Position numbers and translations under genes: made by a program. 64,000 bases of DNA. Origin: a virus. Of the stretch, positions 14,340 through 22,538 are shown in pieces. Every line of letters begins with the position of its first letter. Positions within the stretch are counted from its first letter, which is position 1. Below the pieces are notes generated by a model. The model saw nothing but the letters and a program-made list of their open reading frames with translations, had not been told where the DNA came from and searched no databases. The stretch lies in the IMG/VR virus record IMGVR_UViG_3300025012_000028, positions 150,554-214,553 of that record; one strand, 5' to 3'.

Positions 14340-16073
14340 TTAATTAACCATATACCCAAATCCAGATTCATCTTTTAAAAAGTTCCTTGCGTCCAATTGT
14401 TCCCAACCGTCGAACCCGTAGTACGGCTGACTCGTTTTTATTTCAAATCCAATTCCATTTTCCAATTCAAAATCGGAATCAGTTAATAACAACATCACAG
14501 TTTTGAAATTCGTATATACTTTCATTGGTGCCTGATTCCATTTATTATCTACATCATTAATAAATGCCTCATCTTCTAGGTCGTTATATGTTTCCCCTCC
14601 AATTGTTATATCAAAACTTTTCAGCCCACCGTCTAAAGCAGACATCATTTCGTTATATCTGCCACCTTCAATACCTCTCTCCGCTGCCCATCTACATTGA
14701 GTATAAAGATCATCTCCCTCATCTTCCAAAAACTGGAACATATCATCTTCCCAATTTTCTTCATCCTCGTCCGGATATTCTTTTCTAATATACTCTTCAA
14801 CTTTCTTTTCGTCCAACATTTCATAACATTCTCTTATAGTATCATCACTCACTTCTATATCTGGGTCCGAATCTTGGTCTACTATCCATTTGGTTGTATC
14901 GTCACCATAATTTTCAACTAGGTCTTCTAAATCTCTGGCTTCATATATGACTGCAAATTCTTTCTTTTCATCCCACTCTAAAGAATGAAGATCTTTCGAA
15001 ATCCAGAGTTCATTCATTCTCTGCATAAATGAATCGGTTTTTCCTACTTTCTTATAATAATCCATCAAACCCATCAACTCGGGTCGTTGTTCAAATAAAT
15101 CTTCTTTAAATTCATCTGACAAATCTTCGGTACTAAAATCCGAATCTTGTCCATAAGAGGAACGTTCTATCCCTTTGATATAATAACTTTCGGTTCCCTT
15201 GGTTGATGTTACTTCTTTATGGAGCAGCAAATCCAGAATGTACTTGTGGTACTTCTCAACGGGTTTGGTATTTTGTTTGCCCTTCATTTGATATAAGATA
15301 TGATCATCACTACCCATCTCAAAAGTCAGATGGGGTTCCCATAACCACGTAGACGGTTCAGATTTGCGTTTGTTGAGGTATCGGAGGGAAAGTAAGGTAC
15401 TACCATGACTTCCAGTTCCGCAGTGTCCCATTGCCCTACTCTCGTTGCTACAGTAGTTGGTGTTGAGGTCTACCCAATACCAACCGTTCCCATACTCGAT
15501 TATAGGAAAACATCTTTTGTCTGGATAACCTTCTTCATGATCCAATGGTTGTTTGATATACTGAACTGTTCCATCTAACTCTGATGCCCATTCCTTTTCA
15601 ATCTTTTCCATATCGGCAAACACTTCTTCGGGGAATTTACCGGTAGGATTATAATCATCAATCTCTTTTAAGTGAAGATCCAGAAAGTGTTTATATTGAG
15701 TCAATGTTTTTCTAGGTAGAAAATCATTTTGCATTTTACTATCTAATATGTCGGGTCTATCCGCCAGATTAAATTTTTTACATTCGCTTTGTAAAAGTTT
15801 TTTGTAATATTGTTTTATGTTCTGTTCAGCAACTTTATCATCTAGAGTTAAATTGTCTAGTGTCCATGCCATATATATCTGCATTAATTTATTATACCAA
15901 ATAATTCTAAAATTCTTTTTTAAATACTCTGGCGATTGAAGAACATAAGATCTATAATATGTGTCGATTACCGGAGTAACTTTACCCAATTCCAAAACTT
16001 TGGTAAACATCTGCGAATAATCATATGCCTCAAGCAGCAGAGGAGCATGTAAAAAGGTTTTAAAAGAAATCAT
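14340..16073 (-). CDS. PcfJ-like protein with capsid-targeting-like N-terminus
   Basis: 577 aa. The N-terminus MISFKTFLHAPLLLEA resembles T4 capsid-targeting sequences, with a possible gp21-type cleavage after LLLE. The centre has YCSNESRAMGHCGTG, SLRYLNKR, a PHLTFEMG strand and YQMKGKQNTKPVEKYHKYI, the element order of PcfJ-like proteins (function unknown). The second half is very acidic (DEDEENWEDD...). The second of two adjacent ATGs was chosen for spacing to GAGGT. Predicted to be packaged in the head and possibly injected. Confidence 0.6.
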   Translation of the reverse strand: MISFKTFLHAPLLLEAYDYSQMFTKVLELGKVTPVIDTYYRSYVLQSPEYLKKNFRIIWYNKLMQIYMAWTLDNLTLDDKVAEQNIKQYYKKLLQSECKKFNLADRPDILDSKMQNDFLPRKTLTQYKHFLDLHLKEIDDYNPTGKFPEEVFADMEKIEKEWASELDGTVQYIKQPLDHEEGYPDKRCFPIIEYGNGWYWVDLNTNYCSNESRAMGHCGTGSHGSTLLSLRYLNKRKSEPSTWLWEPHLTFEMGSDDHILYQMKGKQNTKPVEKYHKYILDLLLHKEVTSTKGTESYYIKGIERSSYGQDSDFSTEDLSDEFKEDLFEQRPELMGLMDYYKKVGKTDSFMQRMNELWISKDLHSLEWDEKKEFAVIYEARDLEDLVENYGDDTTKWIVDQDSDPDIEVSDDTIRECYEMLDEKKVEEYIRKEYPDEDEENWEDDMFQFLEDEGDDLYTQCRWAAERGIEGGRYNEMMSALDGGLKSFDITIGGETYNDLEDEAFINDVDNKWNQAPMKVYTNFKTVMLLLTDSDFELENGIGFEIKTSQPYYGFDGWEQLDARNFLKDESGFGYMVN

Positions 16074-16076
16074 CAT

Positions 16077-16457
16077 TTACCTCAACGTCCCAAGTTTAAT
16101 AAAATCACCCGAATCTAACAGTTCGTGTACTCCGGTTCCATATTTCATCCCAGAATGTTTAACTGCATATTGACTTCCAGATTCCTCTTCACCTATAGTT
16201 TTTGTAAGATACATAGGGGAATCAAATTTAATATTCCAACTATAACCAGTCACCTGATAAACTTTACCAGTCTTATTTGATTTGAATCTATCACCCACTC
16301 CCAAGCGCCATCCTTGGTATGCCTCAATCTTTTCCATCATGTCTTTCACACCAAGCTTAATATCATCCCTCAATTTCTTATGAAACTCCCTTTCGGGTCT
16401 GGTGATAAGAGGAATGGGTTCTTTATCTTCGGTGATAAATTCTTTGAATGAAATCAT
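16077..16457 (-). CDS. Predicted internal head protein, 126 aa
   Basis: MISFKEFITEDKEP closely resembles the T4 internal-protein leader MKTYQEFIAE, with a prohead-protease-like site ITE at residues 8-10. The mature part contains a KOW/SH3-like stretch (GVGDRFKSNKTGKVYQVTGY). Not otherwise recognised. It is followed 3 nt later by another protein with the same leader. Confidence 0.6.
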   Translation of the reverse strand: MISFKEFITEDKEPIPLITRPEREFHKKLRDDIKLGVKDMMEKIEAYQGWRLGVGDRFKSNKTGKVYQVTGYSWNIKFDSPMYLTKTIGEEESGSQYAVKHSGMKYGTGVHELLDSGDFIKLGTLR

Positions 16458-16483
16458 GGAGTTATCCTATATGAATTTTTTAT

Positions 16484-16512
16484 TTGACAATTACGGATTT
16501 CGGAGTTAAAAT
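16484..16512 (+). promoter_or_regulatory. Promoter-like TTGACA-17-TAAAAT on plus strand
   Basis: Near-consensus sigma70 match in the 114-bp non-coding gap between two head-protein genes, but pointing against all neighbouring genes. Downstream are short GGACA/TGTCC repeats that could fold. It may make an antisense or small RNA, or be chance. No gene seen in the gap. Confidence 0.35.
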
Positions 16513-16571
16513 AATCTTGTCCGTTAGGACATAGACATCTACTGCCTTTTATTATAGGACAATGGACAATC

Positions 16572-17003
16572 CTAGAAATCATCATCTTCATCGGGAGGAA
16601 TGACTTCTACAACATCATATTTCTCACCAATATATTTATTTGAATATAAAAAGTCCTTCATATCTTCTACATCGACCCAACCTAATTTAAGATTGGTGGA
16701 AGTCAGAGTTATAATGCAGCTATACTTTTTAAATTTCTTCATTTCTCCAACAAAGTTAATTTCCAAACACAGAGGTTTTTCTAATTCAAATTTCCGCGCA
16801 ACATCTGTATGTAGAATGGTATCCCCGAAACCATAAACAATTTCACCATCCACAACAACTACTCTCATGATATCCCAACTCTTAACAACCTCTATGGATT
16901 TGATTTCATCAAAGGTGGGATTTTCGAATATAAGTTGTTCCTCACGCTTATACATGTAGGAATCTTTATAATTTTCGGATAAAAATTTTTTGAATGATAT
17001 CAA
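16572..17003 (-). CDS. Predicted internal head protein with TTG start, 143 aa
   Basis: Starts at TTG with GAGGAA 8 nt upstream, giving (M)ISFKKFLSENYKDS, the same leader as its two neighbours; this conservation is the main argument for the TTG start. Possible cleavage after LSE. The mature part is a mixed alpha/beta domain ending in a very acidic tail (PPDEDDDF). Function unknown. Confidence 0.6.
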   Translation of the reverse strand: MISFKKFLSENYKDSYMYKREEQLIFENPTFDEIKSIEVVKSWDIMRVVVVDGEIVYGFGDTILHTDVARKFELEKPLCLEINFVGEMKKFKKYSCIITLTSTNLKLGWVDVEDMKDFLYSNKYIGEKYDVVEVIPPDEDDDF

Positions 17004-17006
17004 TGG

Positions 17007-17162
17007 TTAGTTCCTCGAATGGTTATGTTTACCGTTAGAATGATAATCATTATTAAGGAGTCGTCTCAGTGCAAGATCAAAACGTCTAGCAAGTAAAAAA
17101 TCACACTCAGATATCGACTTGGCCTTTTCTCTTCTCAATCCTTCGATGATTAGTTGTTTCAT
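17007..17162 (-). CDS. Small basic protein, 51 aa
   Basis: Read directly: MKQLIIEGLRREKAKSIS, then LLARRFDLALRRLLNN and a His/Asn-rich tail. Mostly helical and basic. Ends 3 nt before the TTG of the head-protein gene. About 55 nt separate it from the tailspike gene; that gap holds no gene. Confidence 0.55.
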   Translation of the reverse strand: MKQLIIEGLRREKAKSISECDFLLARRFDLALRRLLNNDYHSNGKHNHSRN

Positions 17163-17216
17163 AACACAATAACCTAAGATGGTAATAACAAAATTATCAT
17201 GTCAGTGGTGCTACTT

Positions 17217-20200
17217 TTATACTAGTGTTAATGTGGTACTCCGCACTGTGCCGTCCGAACCCTTGACTTTTACCGTCAAGGTAGTGTTGTCGGTCAACTC
17301 GAAAGTCATTTCCCCGTTTACTGTTGGTGTTGCCGACGTGAGGGGAAAAGCTGAAACGTAATCCGTTGTAGGGGTGTAGGCTGCTGTACCAAGGTTTGAT
17401 GATTTCACCAGCCCGTTTATTATAAACGTCGAATAAACCCCACCGTCATTAGTGAGTAGATAACCATCGCCGGTCCCTTGATCTTGTTCATACTGGTTAA
17501 TGATAGTTGCCATCATGATGATGCCATCATGAACTGAGACCAAGGAGCCAGAGCCGAACACTGTGGACCCACTTAGACCCGCCCCCGGTGTGGCTTCTCG
17601 TGCCTGAAAGATTGTGCCGACTGCATTGGACGTAGAAACATACCCGACTTGAAGCGGCGTAAAATCAGCATCGGTGTTATTTAGTATCTTATACCACCCT
17701 CCGACCTCAATATTCGTCAAGTTCGTATAAGAAATCGGCGTGCTGGCGAAAATGGCCCTCGATTGCCGTCCAATTCCCTGTTTTGATCTCAGATCGTCAC
17801 CATTGACCCTGAGATTAAGCATATAATAGTTACCAAGAACCACACCGTAACGAACTGCTGGTGTGCCGGAAACATACCCCCCATTGCCATCTACTGTCAT
17901 ATCGAGAGTGCTGGCATACATTCCATAACTAGAGTTGCCCAACCGGAATCCGTGTGAACCGTTCTCTTGTGCTTCTATTGTACCTTGGTGGTTCGCTCCG
18001 GTGAGAATTACCGCACCTTCAAAGTCATTAGCAGCAGTACCGAAATATGGAACAATATCGACAGATGAACCTGTGGTGGAGATGTTGAGCCGTCTAGAAA
18101 GAAAAACTTTGATGTCGGAATACTGAATATTCTTGTTTGCGAATCTCGCCGCCAAACCCCAGTGCATTGCACCGCCAATCTGGATTTTCGACAATTTGCT
18201 ATCGTTGGCCTTGCCGAGGTCCAGCCCCGAACCATCGACCCGCTGAACAATCAGCCCCTCAATTACTAGGTTGCTAGCGTACCCTTCATCGTTACTAACA
18301 ACCACGCCGTGACCACCACTCAACAGATGCGCTCCAGTGCCGGAATCGCGGATATCGTCGGCTGCGAACTCCTCGCGTAGGCCGTACACGCCTCCAGCGG
18401 CCCCCGATCTGTGTCCCGCGAAGAATTCAACTCTGGTGTCGGAAAGCGTCCGGGAATAAGTGTTGTCCACACCTTGGGCAATGTATATGCCGCTCCCCAC
18501 CGAGAACAACCCCCCACCAGCCTGACCATCGACCGTAAGCCCATGGATAGACCCGTACGCGCCGGTCCAGCGAATGACATAAAGCAAGGCGTCAGCGGCG
18601 TCATCTCCGGAAGGTTTGAATCGTATCTTACTGGACGCTGAACCATCCCCGATGAGATGCACTTTTGATTTCAACTCAACATCACGCCACCACGTAACCC
18701 CGCGCGGGACAAAAACGGAGCCGCCGTTTAGCGCGGCTTGCACATCAATCGCGGCTTGCGCGGCTGCCGAATCGTCCGAGCCGTCATATTTCGCGCCGAA
18801 CCATTTAACGTTGACCGCCCCGGTGTAATCCCTCAGCCATGCAGCCGAACCGTCGCCGCCTGTCGGCACAATGACGGTGCCGTTGTTGTCGGTGTAGGTG
18901 CCCGGTGAAGCACCTGAAACCCAACGGAAATGACCTCCCCCACCATCTCCTGCCGAAGTGTGATTCTCAAGGTATATAGATGGCACAGTGCCGTTCGTGA
19001 TGCCTCGTAACGCCGTGAGGTTTGTCACGACCAAGCCATCCATAGCATCTTGCACCGCCTTGACCGCTGCCGAGTTCGCCGCCGTGGTTGTGGAGTTAGA
19101 AGTAGTGGAGGATGAAAGCTCCGATGTTGATACAATATCCCCGAACTTTAAACCACCCACAACTTTCGATGGGTCGAAATTGTGTGGACCCACAAGTACC
19201 GGTTCTAGTGCTGCCGCCACATCAACTTCAGTAGTAGGAGGATATGTCTCTGAGTTAATTTTTCGGAAGGATAAGATTGTAGTTCGTGAAGCATTACCAT
19301 CTATCAAAAGATGTTGTGCATCGGGCGCTGCCGCAGCACCTATGGTGTCCTGTCTTGACATTCCCGAAATAATACTGTTACCTTCCCCACCTGAAATACG
19401 GTAGCTCCTGCCGGGAAACTCAGCAGACCTGTTAATGTTGGCTTCCACACCGGACCCACTCAGAGTTACGGCGTTAGCACCGTCCAACCAAAAACCTAGT
19501 CCGGCCTGTTCGATATATGTGCCGTTTATATTGACTGTAGTTGGACCATATAGATAGACCCCAAGGATAATATCTCGTACACTAGAACTAATAAAAGTAT
19601 GACCGTCACCACCATCTATAAATATTCCGGCATAACCACCTTGAAAAATTTTGACCTGATCATAGGTACAAAATGCACCAGTACCCACATAAAGTGATAT
19701 ATCATTGAGGTAACGTAGATGAACATTACGTACAGTCAAATTAGTAAGTATTTCTTGGGAGCTAACATGAATATCAATACCTTTATTCCCCGTGCCGACC
19801 CATTGACCCGGACCATCTATCCCAAAATTGGATAGATATACCCAATCTGTATCGACACCTAACAATGCTGGACCATCAAAGTCAGCCTTGATAAGTCCTG
19901 AGTCCAATGGTGACACACCGAAAATACGATGTCCGTCGCGCAGTGTAAGGGGTGCTGATATTTTACACCATGCCGGAAGTAGTATACTAGTTTCTGAGTC
20001 AAGTACAGCCTGTATTGCAGCTCTATCATCCGTTATACCGTCACATACAGCGCCTCTTGTTTTAACATTGACCGCATGTGTGTCTATCTGATCCTGCACC
20101 GCCTTGGTTAAAGAGTTAATTGAAGTTTTAACCGAATTACCATTTTGAACAATAGGTACTTTTTCTAAACCAGATAGTGGTATCGTAGCTTCATTAAATT

Positions 20201-20219
20201 CAGATATTTTCTTTGCCAT
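17217..20219 (-). CDS. Tailspike with two beta-helix domains, 1000 aa
   Basis: The N-terminal anchor MAKKISEFNEATIPLSGLEKVPIVQNG is shared with the spike at 24.5-26.8 kb. Residues about 55-330 form a pectate-lyase-like right-handed beta-helix (TRGAVCDGITDDRAAIQAVLD, then repeated G/N turns). A second such start, VKWFGAKYDGSDDSAAAQAAID, is near residue 470 and leads a second helix. The C-terminus is beta-sandwich-like. Likely a host-glycan depolymerase. The part encoded between about 17.5 and 19.1 kb is much more GC-rich than the first 350 codons, indicating mosaic origin. Confidence 0.8.
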   Translation of the reverse strand: MAKKISEFNEATIPLSGLEKVPIVQNGNSVKTSINSLTKAVQDQIDTHAVNVKTRGAVCDGITDDRAAIQAVLDSETSILLPAWCKISAPLTLRDGHRIFGVSPLDSGLIKADFDGPALLGVDTDWVYLSNFGIDGPGQWVGTGNKGIDIHVSSQEILTNLTVRNVHLRYLNDISLYVGTGAFCTYDQVKIFQGGYAGIFIDGGDGHTFISSSVRDIILGVYLYGPTTVNINGTYIEQAGLGFWLDGANAVTLSGSGVEANINRSAEFPGRSYRISGGEGNSIISGMSRQDTIGAAAAPDAQHLLIDGNASRTTILSFRKINSETYPPTTEVDVAAALEPVLVGPHNFDPSKVVGGLKFGDIVSTSELSSSTTSNSTTTAANSAAVKAVQDAMDGLVVTNLTALRGITNGTVPSIYLENHTSAGDGGGGHFRWVSGASPGTYTDNNGTVIVPTGGDGSAAWLRDYTGAVNVKWFGAKYDGSDDSAAAQAAIDVQAALNGGSVFVPRGVTWWRDVELKSKVHLIGDGSASSKIRFKPSGDDAADALLYVIRWTGAYGSIHGLTVDGQAGGGLFSVGSGIYIAQGVDNTYSRTLSDTRVEFFAGHRSGAAGGVYGLREEFAADDIRDSGTGAHLLSGGHGVVVSNDEGYASNLVIEGLIVQRVDGSGLDLGKANDSKLSKIQIGGAMHWGLAARFANKNIQYSDIKVFLSRRLNISTTGSSVDIVPYFGTAANDFEGAVILTGANHQGTIEAQENGSHGFRLGNSSYGMYASTLDMTVDGNGGYVSGTPAVRYGVVLGNYYMLNLRVNGDDLRSKQGIGRQSRAIFASTPISYTNLTNIEVGGWYKILNNTDADFTPLQVGYVSTSNAVGTIFQAREATPGAGLSGSTVFGSGSLVSVHDGIIMMATIINQYEQDQGTGDGYLLTNDGGVYSTFIINGLVKSSNLGTAAYTPTTDYVSAFPLTSATPTVNGEMTFELTDNTTLTVKVKGSDGTVRSTTLTLV

Positions 20220-20819
20220 TTAGATAAACCCCTTTGAAGCAATAAAATATGCGTCCGTCAAATCCCATCTACCACTACTCATAGAGTATTTAGAAAATTC
20301 ATTTTGAATGTTTTCAGGAAGCTTACAAAAAGTTCTAAATTTTATGTTGGTAGATAAGATCAAATCAATATTATCTTTAGAAAATTGTAGTTTATCTTTT
20401 CTAGTCATTTCTTTATAACCGGCCTTTTCTTTGAGAGAAAGCAATTCTTTTTTTGTAAGACCTAACTCTTTATTCTCTACCTTGGAAAATAGTGGTGACC
20501 GCCATTCCATCACTTTAAAAACCTTCAAAGGTATAGTGGGAAAATCTTGTTTAATTTTGATACGCAAATACCAGTTCTGCCCCGCAATAAGATCCTTTTC
20601 GCCGGAAGGAGAATCATATGATAAATCTTCTAACGTCAACATATCCGGTTTGCAAAATGAAATGAAACTACAAATTTCATTTATATTATGAATTAATAGT
20701 GCTTCATCATTCAAATCTTTAGATGATGATTGAATGAGTTTATAATCAAACAAATTTTTATCTTCTAATAAACAAAGTCCAGAAGATCGTAATGACAAAT
20801 CTATACCTAAAATCCTCAT
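20220..20819 (-). CDS. RuvC-like Holliday junction resolvase
   Basis: 199 aa, about RuvC length. RNase H-fold nuclease that cuts four-way junctions. Acidic residues are in RuvC order: D7 in ILGIDLSLRSSGLCLL, E64 in LTLEDLSYDSPSGEKDLIAG, and D186/D189 in RWDLTDAYFIA. Resolvase activity would trim branched DNA before packaging; T4 uses endonuclease VII instead. Unusually, it sits between a tailspike and a tail-fibre chaperone gene, overlapping the latter by 4 nt. Confidence 0.75.
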   Translation of the reverse strand: MRILGIDLSLRSSGLCLLEDKNLFDYKLIQSSSKDLNDEALLIHNINEICSFISFCKPDMLTLEDLSYDSPSGEKDLIAGQNWYLRIKIKQDFPTIPLKVFKVMEWRSPLFSKVENKELGLTKKELLSLKEKAGYKEMTRKDKLQFSKDNIDLILSTNIKFRTFCKLPENIQNEFSKYSMSSGRWDLTDAYFIASKGFI

Positions 20820-21373
20820 ACTCTTATGTCTACCATATTAAGTTTTATTTCCGTATCTACTTCTTCTGATAATACTTGATCAATCATATTGCATCTTACT
20901 GCCCATTTACTTTGTACATATGAGAAAATTGATCCGATCATTTCTTTAAATTCAACAAAAGATAGTTGTTGTGTATTATTATCTGCATCACGTATACTCA
21001 TAATTTGATCTGGATTTAATTGCCAAACCATCAAAAGTTTTACCCAATCTATTTGTGCTTCATTTGTAATATCTATATTAAATGTTTTGTTTGTAGATAA
21101 TTCAATTTGTAACTTATAAAGTAATGAATCGATATAATTGGTTTTAATGTTGACCACTTTTTTATTTTTTAAAATATTTAAAGGAACCGGACTGGGGATA
21201 AATGGTTCTTTAACTCCGTTCTTAAATATCCATTTACCTTGTTCAGAAATAAATGATCCCCAATCTTCATCAGATATATTTATTGCTTCTATTGGAATGT
21301 TCGTTGGATCATGTGTATCATCTGAAAAAAAAGCTTGTGGATGACCATCTTCATCAAAAATACCAAATTTCAT
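20816..21373 (-). CDS. Tail fibre assembly-type protein with DUF4376-like domain
   Basis: 185 aa. MKFGIFDEDGHPQAFFSDDTHD is a typical fibre-associated N-terminus. Residues 125-175 (LNPDQIMSIRDADNNTQQLS, FKEMIGSIFSYVQSKWAVR) match the pattern of DUF4376 proteins, which accompany tail fibres. Likely a chaperone or cap for the 381-aa fibre just upstream. Confidence 0.65.
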   Translation of the reverse strand: MKFGIFDEDGHPQAFFSDDTHDPTNIPIEAINISDEDWGSFISEQGKWIFKNGVKEPFIPSPVPLNILKNKKVVNIKTNYIDSLLYKLQIELSTNKTFNIDITNEAQIDWVKLLMVWQLNPDQIMSIRDADNNTQQLSFVEFKEMIGSIFSYVQSKWAVRCNMIDQVLSEEVDTEIKLNMVDIRV

Positions 21374-21382
21374 AAAAACTCC

Positions 21383-22528
21383 TTAATACCCTATCGCAAA
21401 TATTGTTGCCCATGAATTTACTGTATCATTACCAGCAATTGATTGTCTTGTCACAACCACAGAACTTGTTGTGGGGGTTCCAATTATCTGGAATACAACG
21501 TCTCCACCTACTGTATATGAAGCTATCGAAGTTCCTACTATTGCAGTCAGACAAGCATTAGGAAAGGCAATAGGAAATGTGATTGTCTGTGCTGCCGATT
21601 CGCCCCCAGGTGTTACCTCCGCTGAAACACACCACTGTAATATAACACCGCTTGGAAGTTTCTGGTAACCAAAATTACCCACAACATCTTTCTGAAAATC
21701 TGTCAAATCGAGTGCATCAGATACCATTTGAAAATCTGAGATTGGTTTGCCATTAAAAAAATTAGCATCCAATCCAGATCCCACACCATCAACACTTTTA
21801 ATTTTTGTCAATAATGATGTTGGTGTATCAGCCAAAGCAATAGGAACCCAACTTGAACCATCACCAGTTATTTTCCACGAATATATGCCGATAGGATCAT
21901 AAAATGAATCATGAGAATACTTGACATTCTCTAAAAAGAAATGTTTATCCAATATATCAAATAATTCTAAACTTCCTTTTGATAACGAAAGTTTTTTGAT
22001 TGTAATTTCATTATCACCACTATAATTATTTTTAATCTTAAATGAAATATTGGAAAAGACTTCTGAGGTTTTAAATAAGAAATAATTATCGTATGATGTA
22101 ATTAAATCAGTGGGTGTAAAAGAAGTAGATAGAATACTGTTGTTAGATAAATTTATAAACCCAGAAGAGTTGGTAAGTTCAAATCCACAATTTTGTGATG
22201 CTTCTATACTTACAACAAGAAGATAAGTTGTAGATGGTTCTAACTTGTCTGTAATATCCTGTGAAATATATTGGTTTGTTGTTCCTGAAATAAAATTTAC
22301 CACAGAATAATATCCATCGATGTCAATATCAACAGAACCTGTGTCCGCTGCCACACTCCACCCAAAAGGTAGTGTATTACCATTTAAAAAGAATTTAAGT
22401 TTAGAGTTGATTAATAAATTTTGTAAAGAAGTTTTAGCCAAACCAGTAACTATTTGATTTAGATTATTTTTCAATCCAATTAATGATGTGGTCTGTGTGG
22501 ATAAATAATTCTCATTTATTTTTGACAT
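21383..22528 (-). CDS. Tail fibre with gp53-like C-terminal tip
   Basis: 381 aa. Helical N-terminus (LSTQTTSLIGLKNNLNQIV), a carbohydrate-binding-like beta domain (residues 45-190) and a C-terminal receptor-tip domain: FGYQKLPSGVILQW, TITFPIAFPNACL, VNSWATIFAIGY, the signature of gp53-like fibre tips. It probably contacts the host surface. Followed by its chaperone-like gene. Confidence 0.75.
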   Translation of the reverse strand: MSKINENYLSTQTTSLIGLKNNLNQIVTGLAKTSLQNLLINSKLKFFLNGNTLPFGWSVAADTGSVDIDIDGYYSVVNFISGTTNQYISQDITDKLEPSTTYLLVVSIEASQNCGFELTNSSGFINLSNNSILSTSFTPTDLITSYDNYFLFKTSEVFSNISFKIKNNYSGDNEITIKKLSLSKGSLELFDILDKHFFLENVKYSHDSFYDPIGIYSWKITGDGSSWVPIALADTPTSLLTKIKSVDGVGSGLDANFFNGKPISDFQMVSDALDLTDFQKDVVGNFGYQKLPSGVILQWCVSAEVTPGGESAAQTITFPIAFPNACLTAIVGTSIASYTVGGDVVFQIIGTPTTSSVVVTRQSIAGNDTVNSWATIFAIGY

Positions 22529-22538
22529 ATAATCCCCA

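Noticed and set aside
16471-16509. 12-codon plus-strand ORF in the non-coding gap
   Set aside because: Too short, no ribosome site, and it overlaps the promoter-like sequence itself.
17217-20219. Several plus-strand open frames opposite the tailspike
   Set aside because: They lie opposite a long coherent beta-helix protein, lack ribosome sites and are explained by the high GC of that DNA.
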